The notes below the pieces were generated by a model. It was not told where the DNA came from. It saw only the letters and a program-made list of their open reading frames with translations, and did no database searches. Of a DNA stretch of 64,000 nucleotides, positions 19,154-28,827 are shown piece by piece. The stretch covers positions 62,001 to 126,000 of the forward strand of contig NZ_BSPC01000014.1 in the NCBI RefSeq assembly GCF_030160835.1, written 5' to 3'. Origin of the DNA: Labrys miyagiensis (GTDB taxonomy: Bacteria; Pseudomonadota; Alphaproteobacteria; Rhizobiales; Labraceae). The first letter of the stretch is position 1, and each line of letters opens with the position of its first letter. Made by a program: the position numbers and the translations under genes.

Positions 19154-19181
19154 TGTAACAGATCTTGTGAAATCTGTAACA
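19154..19181. promoter_or_regulatory. Candidate operator upstream of the deoR-type gene
   Basis: Direct repeat TGTAACA at 19154-19160 and 19175-19181, spaced 21 bp (two helical turns), with AGAT/ATCT between. It lies 18 bases before the TTG start at 19199, which suits autorepression by the DeoR protein. Confidence 0.4.
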
Positions 19182-19198
19182 AGTTTGGACGGCAGCTT

Positions 19199-19930
19199 TT
19201 GACCGCACGAAGGACAGAGCGGGTTTTTGCCTTGATCGCCGCCCTCGATCGGCGCCGGATCATCCATCTGAGCGAGGCGGCCCAGCTTCTGGGCGTGTCG
19301 GAGATGACCGTTCGGCGCGATGTCGCCCAGAACCCTGAGCAGTTTGCCTTCCTTGGCGGCCATATCCTGGCGGCGTCGCACGCGGAACGCGATGTGCCCT
19401 ACGAATTGTCGACGGCGGCAGACAGCCACGCGGCTGCCAAACGCGAAGCCTGCGCCCATGCCGCCAGCAAGATCCGGCCGGACGAAACGATCTTCGTGGA
19501 CTGCGGCACGACACTTGTTCACCTCGTCGACCTCATACCGGACAATTATCAAATAACCGCAATATGCTACGCGATGAACGTCGCGCAGCTTCTGACCAAG
19601 AAGCCGGGCATTACCACGATCATGCTGGGTGGGGTCTATCATCCGGCGTCCGCTTCCTTTTCGGGAACACGCGATTTCGACATTCTCGATTCCGTCGGCA
19701 TCAACGTGGCGTTCCTGTCGGCTGCCGGCGCGGACGCCAAGCGTGGCGCCACCTGCGAGCATTTTCACGAGGCCGAGGTGAAGCAGAAGGCGATCAGCCT
19801 CTCCCGCGAAAACTATCTGGTCATCGACAGCAGCAAGATCGGCAAGATCAAGAGAGCCTTTTTCGCGGACCTCAAGGTGTTCGATGCGATCATCACGGAG
19901 CACGGGGAGACCAAGCTCGATAGCGATTGA
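19199..19930 (+). CDS. DeoR-family sugar-responsive regulator
   Basis: A 243-residue DeoR protein. N-terminal HTH (IHLSEAAQLLGVSEMTVRRD) and C-terminal phosphosugar-sensing domain with IFVDCGTTLVHL, NVAFLSAAGAD and VIDSSKIGKIKRAFF. Start is TTG at 19199, since no in-frame ATG precedes the HTH; the ribosome site is weak. It is followed after 124 bp by the ABC importer 20055-23850 and presumably controls it. The effector is unknown. Confidence 0.88.
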   Translation: MTARRTERVFALIAALDRRRIIHLSEAAQLLGVSEMTVRRDVAQNPEQFAFLGGHILAASHAERDVPYELSTAADSHAAAKREACAHAASKIRPDETIFVDCGTTLVHLVDLIPDNYQITAICYAMNVAQLLTKKPGITTIMLGGVYHPASASFSGTRDFDILDSVGINVAFLSAAGADAKRGATCEHFHEAEVKQKAISLSRENYLVIDSSKIGKIKRAFFADLKVFDAIITEHGETKLDSD

Positions 19931-20054
19931 CCCTGGCTCCGAATGATTGACTTTTGACTGGCGTGATGGAAAAGTCACAAAAAAAGTAAGGCAAATCTCA
20001 TTTTCGAGATCGGCGTCGAGGCACGCTTATCTCCGGGAGGCGGCCGGACGCACC

Positions 20055-21638
20055 ATGATTGAACAGGATCGGATGGTGCGCGAGCCTCTCGAGAGGCCGC
20101 CCTTGCTGAAGGCGACCGGCATCGCCAAGAGCTTTGGCGGCGTTCGTGCCCTGCTCGGCGTCGATCTGGAGGTGTTGCCCGGAGAGGTCCATGCGCTGCT
20201 CGGCGAGAATGGCGCCGGCAAATCAACCCTCATCAAGATCCTCAGCGGGGTGCAGCGGCAGGATGCCGGGACCATCGAAATCGAGGGAGACGCTGTTTCG
20301 TTCGACTCGACGGCACAGTCCCGCGACGCCGGGGTCGCGGTCGTCTACCAGGATCTGAGCCTGGTGGAGTCCCTGTCGGTCGCCGATAATCTGTTGCTCG
20401 GACGCGAGCCGAGAACGCGCTTGGGCTTCCTGAAGAAACGGAAATTGCTGGCAGAAGCCGAGGCGTTCCTCAAAGCCCACAAGATCCCTCTAAACGCCCG
20501 CGCCACGCTCGGGTCGCTGCCCTTCGCCTACCGGCAGATGACCGAGATCGCCAAGGCGCTCATGGGGAAGGTGCGGCTGCTCATCCTCGACGAGCCGACG
20601 TCCGCTTTGACCGACGATGAGGAGAAGATCCTCTTCGACGCCATCCGCACGGTGACGGCGCGCGGGGTTGGCGTCATCTATGTGACGCATCGCCTGAACG
20701 AGGTCTTCCGCATCTCGCATCGCGTCACCGTGTTCCGGGACGGGGCCAATGCCGGCACCTTCGAGACGGCGAAGACCGATATGGCCCAGCTGGTCAGCGC
20801 GATCGTCGGGCCCAAGCAGATGAAGTCCGGCCAGGCTCTGCGCGAGGGCGAAAGCCGGAGGACGGCTGGGGACGCGAACCTCCCGTCCTCGGAGGCTGCG
20901 GCGGTGGAATTGCGCGGCGTTCGAAACGATCGCTTGAAAGGGGTGGACCTCACCGTCACCAGCGGGGAGATCCACGGGCTCGCCGGATTGATCGGCAGCG
21001 GCCGGACCGAGATTCTCGAGACCATATTCGGACTGAGGCCGGTGGTTGGCGGCGAGCTTCTCGTTGCCGGCTCGCGCATGGAAAATCTCGACGCGGCGAC
21101 CGCCATTCGCCTCGGCATGGCGCTAGTGCCGGAGGATCGGCATGTGCAAGGCCTCGTGCTCGAACACACGATCGAACGAAACCTGACACTGCCTCGTCTG
21201 CCTGCCCTCTCCAAATGGGGCTGGTTTCAGGCCTCTGCCGCTCTCGCCCGGGCGCGGAGAGCCGTTTCGCAATTGTCGGTAAAGGCGCCAGGGCCTGCGA
21301 CCTATGTGAAGAACCTGTCCGGAGGCAATCAGCAGAAGGTCGTTTTCGGCAAATGGAACGAGCCTCGTCCCCGGATCCTGCTGCTCGATGAGCCGACCGT
21401 GGGGGTCGATGTCGGCGCCCGCGAGGAGATCTATGGCGTCATCCGGGATGCGGCGGCTTCAGGAACGGGCGTGCTCCTGGTGTCGTCGGACCTGAGCGAA
21501 CTTCTCGCCTTGTGCGATCGCATCTCGATCGTCGTCAACGGACGCACATTGCGCGCGCTGCCGCGTGCTGATCTGGGGAGCGCCGAGGCTCTCCATCACC
21601 TTCTTCAGACCCAGCAAGCGACTGAGCAGGCAGCATGA
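20055..21638 (+). CDS. Sugar ABC importer ATPase, duplicated (RbsA type)
   Basis: A 527-residue CUT2 ATPase with two nucleotide-binding halves. Half 1: Walker A GENGAGKST, degenerate signature (FAYRQMTEIAKAL), Walker B LLILDEPTSAL. Half 2: degenerate Walker A (GLIGSGRTEILE), intact LSGGNQQKV and LLLDEPTVGVD. This asymmetry is usual for RbsA-like proteins. The ATG at 20055 is assumed; an in-frame ATG at 20073 is possible. Overlaps the permease gene by 4 bp. Confidence 0.92.
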   Translation: MIEQDRMVREPLERPPLLKATGIAKSFGGVRALLGVDLEVLPGEVHALLGENGAGKSTLIKILSGVQRQDAGTIEIEGDAVSFDSTAQSRDAGVAVVYQDLSLVESLSVADNLLLGREPRTRLGFLKKRKLLAEAEAFLKAHKIPLNARATLGSLPFAYRQMTEIAKALMGKVRLLILDEPTSALTDDEEKILFDAIRTVTARGVGVIYVTHRLNEVFRISHRVTVFRDGANAGTFETAKTDMAQLVSAIVGPKQMKSGQALREGESRRTAGDANLPSSEAAAVELRGVRNDRLKGVDLTVTSGEIHGLAGLIGSGRTEILETIFGLRPVVGGELLVAGSRMENLDAATAIRLGMALVPEDRHVQGLVLEHTIERNLTLPRLPALSKWGWFQASAALARARRAVSQLSVKAPGPATYVKNLSGGNQQKVVFGKWNEPRPRILLLDEPTVGVDVGAREEIYGVIRDAAASGTGVLLVSSDLSELLALCDRISIVVNGRTLRALPRADLGSAEALHHLLQTQQATEQAA

Positions 21639-22627
21639 CACAGACCCAGCCGGCCACTGATGGAACTCCCGGCGGCGCCCAGGCTCGCAGGCGCGTTTTC
21701 CTGAGGCATTTGCTTCGCGGCGAGCGGCCTTATATGCTGTATATCGCCTTCGCCTTCATGCTGGTGGTGTTCAGTTTCGCCTCGCCCTGGTTCCTGTCCG
21801 TCGACAATTTCCTCAACATCGGCCGGCAGACGACGCTGGTGTCGATCATCGCGGTGGGAATGACCTTCGTGATCATCGCCCGGCAGATCGACCTGTCGGT
21901 TGCTTCGACGCTGGCGCTCTCCGGCATGGCCGCCGCACTGGCGATGTCGTTCCTCTACAACAGCTGGATCGTCGGCGCCGTCGCCGGGCTCGGCACTGGC
22001 GCCGTGATCGGACTGATCAACGGCCTGTTGACCACCCAGCTCAGCATTCCCTCATTCCTGGTGACGCTCGGCACCCTGAGCGCCGCGCGCGGCCTTGCCT
22101 TGATGGTAACCAACACGAAGCCGGTGATCATCACGAACGAGTACTACTTCGCCATTTTCGGGGAAGGATCCGTGCTGGGGGTTCCGGCGCCGATCATCTG
22201 GACGGCCGCGGTGGTTGTGGGCGGTATTCTCCTGCTTCACTTCACGGTCTACGGCCGGCGGATTTATGCGGCCGGCGGCAATCCGACGGCGGCCCTCTAT
22301 TCCGGCGTCTACATCAAGCATGTAACGACGCTGGCCTTCGTGATGACGGGAATGCTGGCGGGCCTGGCGTCCCTCGTGCTCTCCGCCCGGTCTCACGCCG
22401 CCCGGCCCGATGTCGTCCAGGGCATGGAACTCGACGTCATCGCATCGGTGATCCTCGGCGGCTGCAGCCTGTTCGGTGGGCGCGGCTTCGTTCTCGGCAC
22501 GCTGCTTGGAAGCCTGATCATCGGCACCCTCAACAACGGCCTCGTGCTCCTCGGCGTGAGTTCGTCGCTTCAACTCGTCATCAAGGGCGCGATCATCGTC
22601 GCGGCCGTCGCCTTCACGCGGAGATAG
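21635..22627 (+). CDS. Sugar ABC importer permease (RbsC type)
   Basis: A 330-residue CUT2 permease with the conserved IIARQIDLSVASTLAL and GGCSLFGGRGF segments and about nine membrane helices. Start overlaps the ATPase stop (ATGA). Forms the membrane pore for the ATPase at 20055 and the binding protein at 22693. Confidence 0.93.
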   Translation: MTQTQPATDGTPGGAQARRRVFLRHLLRGERPYMLYIAFAFMLVVFSFASPWFLSVDNFLNIGRQTTLVSIIAVGMTFVIIARQIDLSVASTLALSGMAAALAMSFLYNSWIVGAVAGLGTGAVIGLINGLLTTQLSIPSFLVTLGTLSAARGLALMVTNTKPVIITNEYYFAIFGEGSVLGVPAPIIWTAAVVVGGILLLHFTVYGRRIYAAGGNPTAALYSGVYIKHVTTLAFVMTGMLAGLASLVLSARSHAARPDVVQGMELDVIASVILGGCSLFGGRGFVLGTLLGSLIIGTLNNGLVLLGVSSSLQLVIKGAIIVAAVAFTRR

Positions 22628-22692
22628 TAGCGTACCCTGTCGGTGGCAGGCTCTTGGAAGAAACAGAGAAACTTATTCAAGGGAGGAAGACC

Positions 22693-23850
22693 ATGAAATC
22701 CCCTAAACGCGTCGGCTTACTCTTTGGCTGTGCCATGGCAGCCGCCAGCACTATCGTTTTTTCAACTTCCGGGAGCCTCGCCCAGGTCCCGGATACCTGC
22801 GTCAAGGGCGTGGACCTTGCGACCCTCGGCCCCAAAGGCATCCTCGGGCAGGGACCGCATGGCGAGACGGCGGCCTCGCCGGAGGCGCTGGCGCTGAGCG
22901 ATGACGAAGCGGCGAAGGTCAAGGCGGGGAATTTCAAGGTCGGCATCTCCATGCAGACCGTGAATCTCGACTGGTCCCAACTGCAGGTTCAGGGCATCAC
23001 CGATACGCTGAACAAATATGGCGTGACCGTTACCGGCGTTGCATCGGCCGAATATCAGGTCGACAAGCAGATCGCCGATATCGAGAACACCATCCAGCAG
23101 CACCCGAACGGCATCATCTCGATTCCGGTGGACTTTACCGCCACCGCGCCGACCTACAAGAAAGTCGGCCAGGCCGGCATCAAGCTTGTGTTCATGGACA
23201 GCATTCCGACTGGATTGAAACATCCGGACGATTTCGCATCGATGATCTCGGCCGATAGCCAGGGCAATGGCCAGATTGCCGCGCAGATCCTGTCGTCCTG
23301 CGTGCCGAAGGGCGGAACCATCGGGCTGGTGAATTTTGGCGTCGACTACTTCAGCACCAATGAGCGCACCAAGGGCGTCAGCGCCTGGATGAAAGCGAAC
23401 CGGCCCGACATCGTGATGAAGCAGGTGGATTTCACCGATCCCTCCAAGGTATCGCAGATCGCCGGCGACTTCCTGACGGGCAATCCCGATATCAAGGGGT
23501 TGTACGCGGTCTGGGACCAGCCTGCCCTGGACACCCTGTCGTCCATGCGGGCCCAGGGCATCGATATTCCGATCACCACTGTCGACCTCGGACTGCAGTC
23601 GGCGATCGAGATTGCCAAGGGAGGCCCCCTGAAAGCGACCGGCTCCCAACGCCCCTATGATCAGGGGGTTGCCGAAGCCCTGGCGATGATGAAGGCGCTC
23701 ATCGGACAGGCACCGCCGGCATGGGTTGGTGTGCAGTCGCTGCCGGTCGTCCAGTCGAATGTCCTCGAATCCTACAAGACGGTGTTCCACAAGGACCCGC
23801 CCCAGGAACTTTTGGACGCCTGCAATGGCGCCAAGCCAGCCTGCAACTGA
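22693..23850 (+). CDS. Sugar ABC importer periplasmic binding protein
   Basis: A 385-residue type I binding protein. Start at 22693 (MKSPKRVGLLF) has GGGAGG about seven bases upstream; signal peptide ends near GSLAQ. The core has the usual two-lobe pattern (FKVGISMQTVNLDWSQLQVQ; GIISIPVDFTATAP; TIGLVNFGVDY). The mature N-terminus has an extra 50 residues before the first strand, and there are several cysteines. Ligand unknown. Ends the DeoR-linked operon; a terminator follows at 23922. Confidence 0.88.
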   Translation: MKSPKRVGLLFGCAMAAASTIVFSTSGSLAQVPDTCVKGVDLATLGPKGILGQGPHGETAASPEALALSDDEAAKVKAGNFKVGISMQTVNLDWSQLQVQGITDTLNKYGVTVTGVASAEYQVDKQIADIENTIQQHPNGIISIPVDFTATAPTYKKVGQAGIKLVFMDSIPTGLKHPDDFASMISADSQGNGQIAAQILSSCVPKGGTIGLVNFGVDYFSTNERTKGVSAWMKANRPDIVMKQVDFTDPSKVSQIAGDFLTGNPDIKGLYAVWDQPALDTLSSMRAQGIDIPITTVDLGLQSAIEIAKGGPLKATGSQRPYDQGVAEALAMMKALIGQAPPAWVGVQSLPVVQSNVLESYKTVFHKDPPQELLDACNGAKPACN

Positions 23851-23921
23851 AACGTCGAAGCTCGCGCGAGGCAGTTGCTTCTACCGCGCGCGGGCTCGCG
23901 TCGCAGCATGGGTTCGCGAAA

Positions 23922-23950
23922 AAGCCGCCGGGAGGGCGGCTTTCTATTGT
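23922..23950 (+). terminator. Rho-independent terminator after the DeoR-linked ABC operon
   Basis: Stem AAGCCGCC / GGCGGCTT with loop GGGAG, followed by TTTCTATTG. It sits 72 bp after the binding-protein stop and separates that operon from the monooxygenase at 24031. Confidence 0.8.
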
Positions 23951-24030
23951 CGGCCGACGCAATTGCCACGTCTAATCCTGTTTCATTATCGTCTACCTCG
24001 CTCCATCCATTATTCCCCAGGCGGCTTTTC

Positions 24031-25053
24031 ATGAAGAAGATCGGTTTTCTCTCGTTCGGGCACTGGACGCCCTCGCCGCAATCGCAGACACGCTCGGCGG
24101 CGGATGCGCTCCTGCAATCCATCGATCTCGCCGTCGCGGCAGAGGCGCTCGGGGCGGATGGGGCCTATTTCCGCGTGCACCATTTCGCTCGCCAGCTTGC
24201 CTCGCCTTTCCCGCTCCTGGCCGCCGTGGGAGCCAAGACCAGCCGCATCGAGATCGGCACCGCGATCATCGACATGCGCTACGAGAACCCGCTCTACATG
24301 GCCGAGGATGCCGGCGCGGCCGATCTCATCGCCGGGGGCCGCCTGCAATTGGGCATCAGCCGGGGATCGCCCGAGCAGGTGATCGATGGCTGGCGCTATT
24401 TCGGCTACGCCCCGGCCGAGGGCCAGAGTGACGCCGATATGGGGCGAAGCCATGCGGAGGTGTTCCTCAACGTGTTGCGCGGCGAGGGGTTCGCCCAGCC
24501 CAATCCACGGCCGATGTTCGCCAATCCTCCGGGCCTGCTGCGCCCCGAGCCCCATTCGGAAGGGCTGCGCGAGCGGATCTGGTGGGGCGCCGGCTCCAAT
24601 GCCACGGCGGTCTGGGCAGCCAAGCTCGGGGTGAACCTGCAAAGCTCGACCTTGAAGGACGACGAGACCGGCGAGGCTTTTCACATCCAGCAGGCCGCCC
24701 AGATCCGGGCGTACCGCACCGCCTGGAAGGAGGCCGGCCACGCGCGCGAGCCGCGGGTCTCGGTCAGTCGCAGCATCTTCGCGCTGGTGGACGACCGCGA
24801 TCGCGCCTTTTTCGGTCGCGACGGCGATCAGCAGGATCAGATCGGCTTCATCGACGAGAAGACCCGGGCGATCTTCGGCCGCAGCTACGCGGCCGAGCCG
24901 GATGTCCTCATCGAGCAATTGAAGAAGGACGAGGCCGTCGCCGAAGCCGACACCTTGCTGCTGACCGTCCCCAACCAGCTGGGCGTCGCCTACAACGCGC
25001 ATGTCATCGAAGCGATCCTCACCCATGTCGCGCCGGCGCTCGGCTGGCGCTGA
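24031..25053 (+). CDS. Luciferase-like flavin-dependent monooxygenase
   Basis: A 340-residue member of the bacterial luciferase-like (LLM) TIM-barrel family, which uses reduced flavin and oxygen. Visible: GFLSFGHWTP at the N-terminus, AEALGADGAYFRVHHF, IEIGTAIIDMRYENPLYMAEDAG-type segment and RLQLGISRGSPEQ. The start at 24031 gives the family's normal N-terminus; ribosome site is weak (AGGCGG). Convergent with the next ABC operon. Substrate is not predictable. Confidence 0.8.
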   Translation: MKKIGFLSFGHWTPSPQSQTRSAADALLQSIDLAVAAEALGADGAYFRVHHFARQLASPFPLLAAVGAKTSRIEIGTAIIDMRYENPLYMAEDAGAADLIAGGRLQLGISRGSPEQVIDGWRYFGYAPAEGQSDADMGRSHAEVFLNVLRGEGFAQPNPRPMFANPPGLLRPEPHSEGLRERIWWGAGSNATAVWAAKLGVNLQSSTLKDDETGEAFHIQQAAQIRAYRTAWKEAGHAREPRVSVSRSIFALVDDRDRAFFGRDGDQQDQIGFIDEKTRAIFGRSYAAEPDVLIEQLKKDEAVAEADTLLLTVPNQLGVAYNAHVIEAILTHVAPALGWR

Positions 25054-25119
25054 TGCTGCCTCTCTGCGATCCTGCCGCGCCGGGCTGCGAGCGAGAGGCC
25101 TGCTCAGGCTGGTGGAAAT

Positions 25120-26103
25120 CTATCTGCCGTCACGCTGGCGAACGATCAGGGAGCCGAGTTGACCCAGCCCGCGCGAGGCACCGAAGACGATGAGTGTGCC
25201 GACGAGAACCGCTCCGGTGACGATATCCTGTTGTTCTGGCGTCATGCCGATCAGCCCCAGCGCGTTCTTGACGAAGGCGAGGACGAGCAGGGCGAGCAGC
25301 ACGCCGACGAGACTGCCCGATCCACCGAAGATGTTGACGCCCCCGAGCACCACGGCCGTGATCACCTGGAGCTCAAGCCCGATTGCCGTGTCCGATCGAG
25401 CGCTGGCGAGGTAGGCCGTCAACACGATCGCCGCGATCGCCGATACCGTGCCCGACGCGACGAAGACGCTGACCATCGCCCGCTCCACGAAGATTCCGGA
25501 ATAGCGCGAGGCCTCCTTGTTGTTGCCGATTGCATAGATCGACCTCCCGCCGCGCGTGAAGTGCAGAAAGAAACCGAAGCCGGCGAACAGGGCCAGGAAG
25601 ATGAGGATACTCCAGGGAATGGGCGTGTCGCCGATCGTGCCGAAGCCGATATTTTGATACCAGTCCGGAAAGCTGTTGACGCCGCGCTCCTTGAGAATGA
25701 TCTGCGCGATACCTCGATAGAGGGCCAAGGTGCCGATGGTCACGACCAGCGAGGGCAGGCCGAAGCCCACGATGATGGCGCCATTGAACAGGCCTGCCAA
25801 GGTCCCCACCACGAGGCCGGCTATCATGGCGAGCTCGACCGGCCATTGGTGCTCGAGGCACACGGCCATGACCGAGGCGCATAATCCAACGATGGAGCCA
25901 ACCGAGATATCGATCTCGCCGGTGATGATGACCAATGTCATCGGCAGCGCGATGAGCGCGACGGGCACCATGCCGGCAAGGGCGATGGAGAAGTTCGACG
26001 CCGTGAAGAAATATTTGGAGGCGCCGCCGCCAAGCACCAGGACTGCGATCAGCGTCACAAGGAGGAACGTCTCCCATCTCAGCAGCCACGATGGCGCCTT
26101 CAT
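25120..26103 (-). CDS. Sugar ABC importer permease 2 (Rbs/Rha type)
   Basis: A 327-residue CUT2 permease with [14 protein letters not shown] and [14 protein letters not shown]. It is the last gene of the operon SBP > ATPase > permease > permease on the minus strand and overlaps the first permease by 4 bp. Two separate permeases with one duplicated ATPase is the layout of rhizobial RhaSTPQ and LsrABCD-type systems. Confidence 0.92.
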   Translation of the reverse strand: MKAPSWLLRWETFLLVTLIAVLVLGGGASKYFFTASNFSIALAGMVPVALIALPMTLVIITGEIDISVGSIVGLCASVMAVCLEHQWPVELAMIAGLVVGTLAGLFNGAIIVGFGLPSLVVTIGTLALYRGIAQIILKERGVNSFPDWYQNIGFGTIGDTPIPWSILIFLALFAGFGFFLHFTRGGRSIYAIGNNKEASRYSGIFVERAMVSVFVASGTVSAIAAIVLTAYLASARSDTAIGLELQVITAVVLGGVNIFGGSGSLVGVLLALLVLAFVKNALGLIGMTPEQQDIVTGAVLVGTLIVFGASRGLGQLGSLIVRQRDGR

Positions 26104-27125
26104 GGTGTTCCCTTTCTGCTCCGGGATGTCTCGGACCTTCGCGTCAACTGGCTGTAGAAGATCACGGTGGCCAGAATGGCGACTCCGAGCAGGGCCGGAA
26201 TCCAGAACTGGTCAAGGCCCAGCAATTGGACACCGTTCTGCAGGACGACGAAGATCGCTGCACCGATTGCTGCGCCATAGACCGAACCGCTGCCACCGAA
26301 AATGCTGACGCCGCCCACGACGGCCGCAGAGATGGTCTGCAACTGCAGATCGGGCGCAATGATGGCATCGACCGTGCCGAAACGCGCACCCCACAGCACA
26401 CCCGTCAACCCGCACAGACCGCCTGAAAGCACGAAGAGATAGGCGATGTGGCGGCGCACGGCGATGCCGGCAAACTCCGCCCCCTCGGTGTTGCTGCCGA
26501 TGGCGTAGATATTCCGCCCCGTCCGCGTAAAGCGGGCAAGCCAGCCAAGGATCACCACAAGGGCCAGCGTTGTCCACACCAGGGGTGATTGGCCACCAAT
26601 ATGCATCTGGGCGATATTGCCGTAGCTGTCCGGCAGGACGGTCGCCGAAATCTGGCGCCCGCCGGCATAGACGATGATGCCACCGCGATAGATGGCAAGC
26701 GTTCCGAGCGTCGCCACGATGGCCGGAATGCGAAGACCGGCGACCAGCACGGCATTTCCGGCGCCCAGCAACACGCCGATCGAGATGCCGATCAGGAAAA
26801 CGACGATCAGCGATCCATCGGGATGGGCAGCGAGCCAGTCGGCCGACACGAAGGCACTCGCGGCAACCATCGCGCCGACGGACAAATCGATCTGGCGCCC
26901 GACGATCAGCAGGGCCTGGCCCAGCGCGACAATGCAGACGAGCGTGCCGGAAAGCGCAACCTGTTCGAGATTGTTCAGGTCCAGGAAACGCGGCTCGCGC
27001 ACCGAGATCGCGATGCAGATGAGCAGGAGTGCCAGCAGGAGCTTGGCTTCCCGCGAGGCAAACCATAGACGGCTTAGTGAACGAGGCTTCTGCCCGGCCG
27101 AGGCTTGTTGTGCTTGCTCGCTCAT
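26100..27125 (-). CDS. Sugar ABC importer permease 1 (Rbs/Rha type)
   Basis: A 341-residue CUT2 permease: IVGRQIDLSVGAMVAAS, GGVSIFGGSGSVYGA and about nine membrane helices, with a hydrophilic 25-residue N-terminus (SEQAQQASAGQKP). Overlaps the ATPase stop and the second permease by 4 bp each, so the three are translationally coupled. Confidence 0.92.
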   Translation of the reverse strand: MSEQAQQASAGQKPRSLSRLWFASREAKLLLALLLICIAISVREPRFLDLNNLEQVALSGTLVCIVALGQALLIVGRQIDLSVGAMVAASAFVSADWLAAHPDGSLIVVFLIGISIGVLLGAGNAVLVAGLRIPAIVATLGTLAIYRGGIIVYAGGRQISATVLPDSYGNIAQMHIGGQSPLVWTTLALVVILGWLARFTRTGRNIYAIGSNTEGAEFAGIAVRRHIAYLFVLSGGLCGLTGVLWGARFGTVDAIIAPDLQLQTISAAVVGGVSIFGGSGSVYGAAIGAAIFVVLQNGVQLLGLDQFWIPALLGVAILATVIFYSQLTRRSETSRSRKGTP

Positions 27126-28648
27126 CGGGTGCTCGCCTTATTGCCCGTCGCCCCGATGGGGACTTCATGCGCCGCGGCCAACAGTATCTTCTCGCGGTCA
27201 AAGGTGCCGCGGTCGAAGGAGGCCGTGATCCGCCCGCCACGAAAGACGAGAATGCGGTCTGCCATGCCGATCAGTTCCTCGGCGTCGTCACTGATCATGA
27301 TGATCGACATGCCGGTCGTTGCCAATTGCGAGATGGCGCGGTGGATCTCGGACTTTGCACCGACATCGATACCGCGCGTGGGTTCATCAAGGACTAACAG
27401 GCGGGGGTTGGGCATGAGCCATTTGGCGAGCAAAACCTTCTGTTGATTTCCGCCCGAGAGCGTGCCGGCGGCCTGCTCGACACCGGAAGCTACGACCCGC
27501 ATGCGCTGGGCGTAGTCCCGTGCAACCGTCTCCTCGCGCGCGCCATCGATGCGGCCCAACAGACCGGAAAGGGTGCCAAGAACAGGCAGGGTCTCGTTTG
27601 CGCGGATGGAGAAGGGCAGCACGAGTCCCTGCTTGTGACGGTCCTCCGGAACGAGCGAGATGCCCTGGCGGATGGCCTGGCGCGGAGAACGGAGCTGGAT
27701 CTGTTCGCCTCCCAAGGTGATCGTGCCCGCGTCTGGCCTGATGATGCCGAACAGCATGCCGGCGATTTCGGAACGGCCGGCCCCCACCAGACCGAAAAAG
27801 CCGAGGATTTCGCCGGTGCGAACCTCGAAGTCGACATCTGCCACGAACCCCGCACCAGACAGGCCCCGCACGCTCAGGACCGGCCCGCCGATCTCGGCCT
27901 CCTGCTTGGGAAAGAAGGACTCCAGCTTCGTCCCGATCATCGCCCTTACGATGGTTTCGGGCGTGAAGGTTTCGGTCGGGTTGGTCACCACATGGCGGCC
28001 CGAACGCAGCACGGTCAGGTCATCGCTGAACTTCATGATTTCATCGAGGAAATGGGTCACGAACAGGACCGCCACCCCCCTTTGCTTCAACCTGCCGACC
28101 AGGTCGAAGAGCCTGATCACCTCGATCCCGGAGAGCGCTGAGGTCGGCTCATCCAGGACGAGAACGCGGGCATCGATGGCGAGGGCACGTGCAACCTCGA
28201 TCGCCTGCCGCTCGGAAACACCGAGATGCTTGACGGGTGTGTCGACATCGAAGGTCACGTCGAGCTGCGCCAGGAGTTCCCGGGCGCGGGCGTTCATGTA
28301 ACGCCAATCGATCCTGCCATTGCGCCGGGGCTGGTGGCCGATGAAGACATTTTCAGCGACTGTGAGGTCGGGGAAAAGGGCAGGGTGCTGGTGCACCACG
28401 GCAATCCCTTGACGCCGGCTCTCCAGGGGAGACAGCAGCTTGAGGGGCTGGCCCTCTTTCAGGATCTGCCCGGCATTGGGCTGGTGCACGCCGCCTATGA
28501 TCTTCACCAGCGTGCTCTTGCCGGCACCGTTTTCGCCGGCGAGGGCATGCACGCGGCCTGGCCACAAGGCCAGACTTACATCGACGAGTACATCGATGGC
28601 GCCGAAACGCTTACTGACGTGCTGCAGATCGAGCACCGGTACGGTCAA
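27122..28648 (-). CDS. Sugar ABC importer ATPase, duplicated (RbsA/RhaT type)
   Basis: A 508-residue ATPase: half 1 with GENGAGKSTLVKI, degenerate signature (LGVSERQAIEVARAL) and VLVLDEPTSAL; half 2 with degenerate Walker A (GLVGAGRSE), LSGGNQQKV and LVLDEPTRGID. Start is TTG at 28648; no ATG or GTG fits upstream, where a family A repeat (28661-28793) separates it from the binding-protein gene. Confidence 0.9.
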   Translation of the reverse strand: MTVPVLDLQHVSKRFGAIDVLVDVSLALWPGRVHALAGENGAGKSTLVKIIGGVHQPNAGQILKEGQPLKLLSPLESRRQGIAVVHQHPALFPDLTVAENVFIGHQPRRNGRIDWRYMNARARELLAQLDVTFDVDTPVKHLGVSERQAIEVARALAIDARVLVLDEPTSALSGIEVIRLFDLVGRLKQRGVAVLFVTHFLDEIMKFSDDLTVLRSGRHVVTNPTETFTPETIVRAMIGTKLESFFPKQEAEIGGPVLSVRGLSGAGFVADVDFEVRTGEILGFFGLVGAGRSEIAGMLFGIIRPDAGTITLGGEQIQLRSPRQAIRQGISLVPEDRHKQGLVLPFSIRANETLPVLGTLSGLLGRIDGAREETVARDYAQRMRVVASGVEQAAGTLSGGNQQKVLLAKWLMPNPRLLVLDEPTRGIDVGAKSEIHRAISQLATTGMSIIMISDDAEELIGMADRILVFRGGRITASFDRGTFDREKILLAAAHEVPIGATGNKASTR

Positions 28649-28660
28649 GGCAGATGCACT

Positions 28661-28793
28661 CTTAAAGCGTTCTGTGACTTGCTGGAATCGCCAGGAATCA
28701 CAAAGACGCGTCGAAACAATGAGTTAAAGCAAAAGAGCGTTTCTAGCTAAACGCGCTTTTGCTCTAGGACACGCTTTGCGATTTGACGCGGGG
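28661..28793. repeat. Dispersed palindromic repeat, family A, copy 1
   Basis: About 130 bp between the binding-protein and ATPase genes of one operon. It shares TAAAGCGTT, GACGCGTCGAAACAA, GAGTTAAAGC and AAACGCGCTTTTGCTCTAG with the copies at 56931-57031 and 58581-58685. Internal arms (AAAGCAAAAGAGCG / CGCGCTTTTGCT) can fold. A second partial unit (CGCTTTGCGATTTGACG) follows at 28772. It may cause the usual drop in expression after the binding protein. Confidence 0.75.
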
Positions 28794-28827
28794 GGCGGAC
28801 CAGCGAGACCCGCCCCCTCTCGGCATT

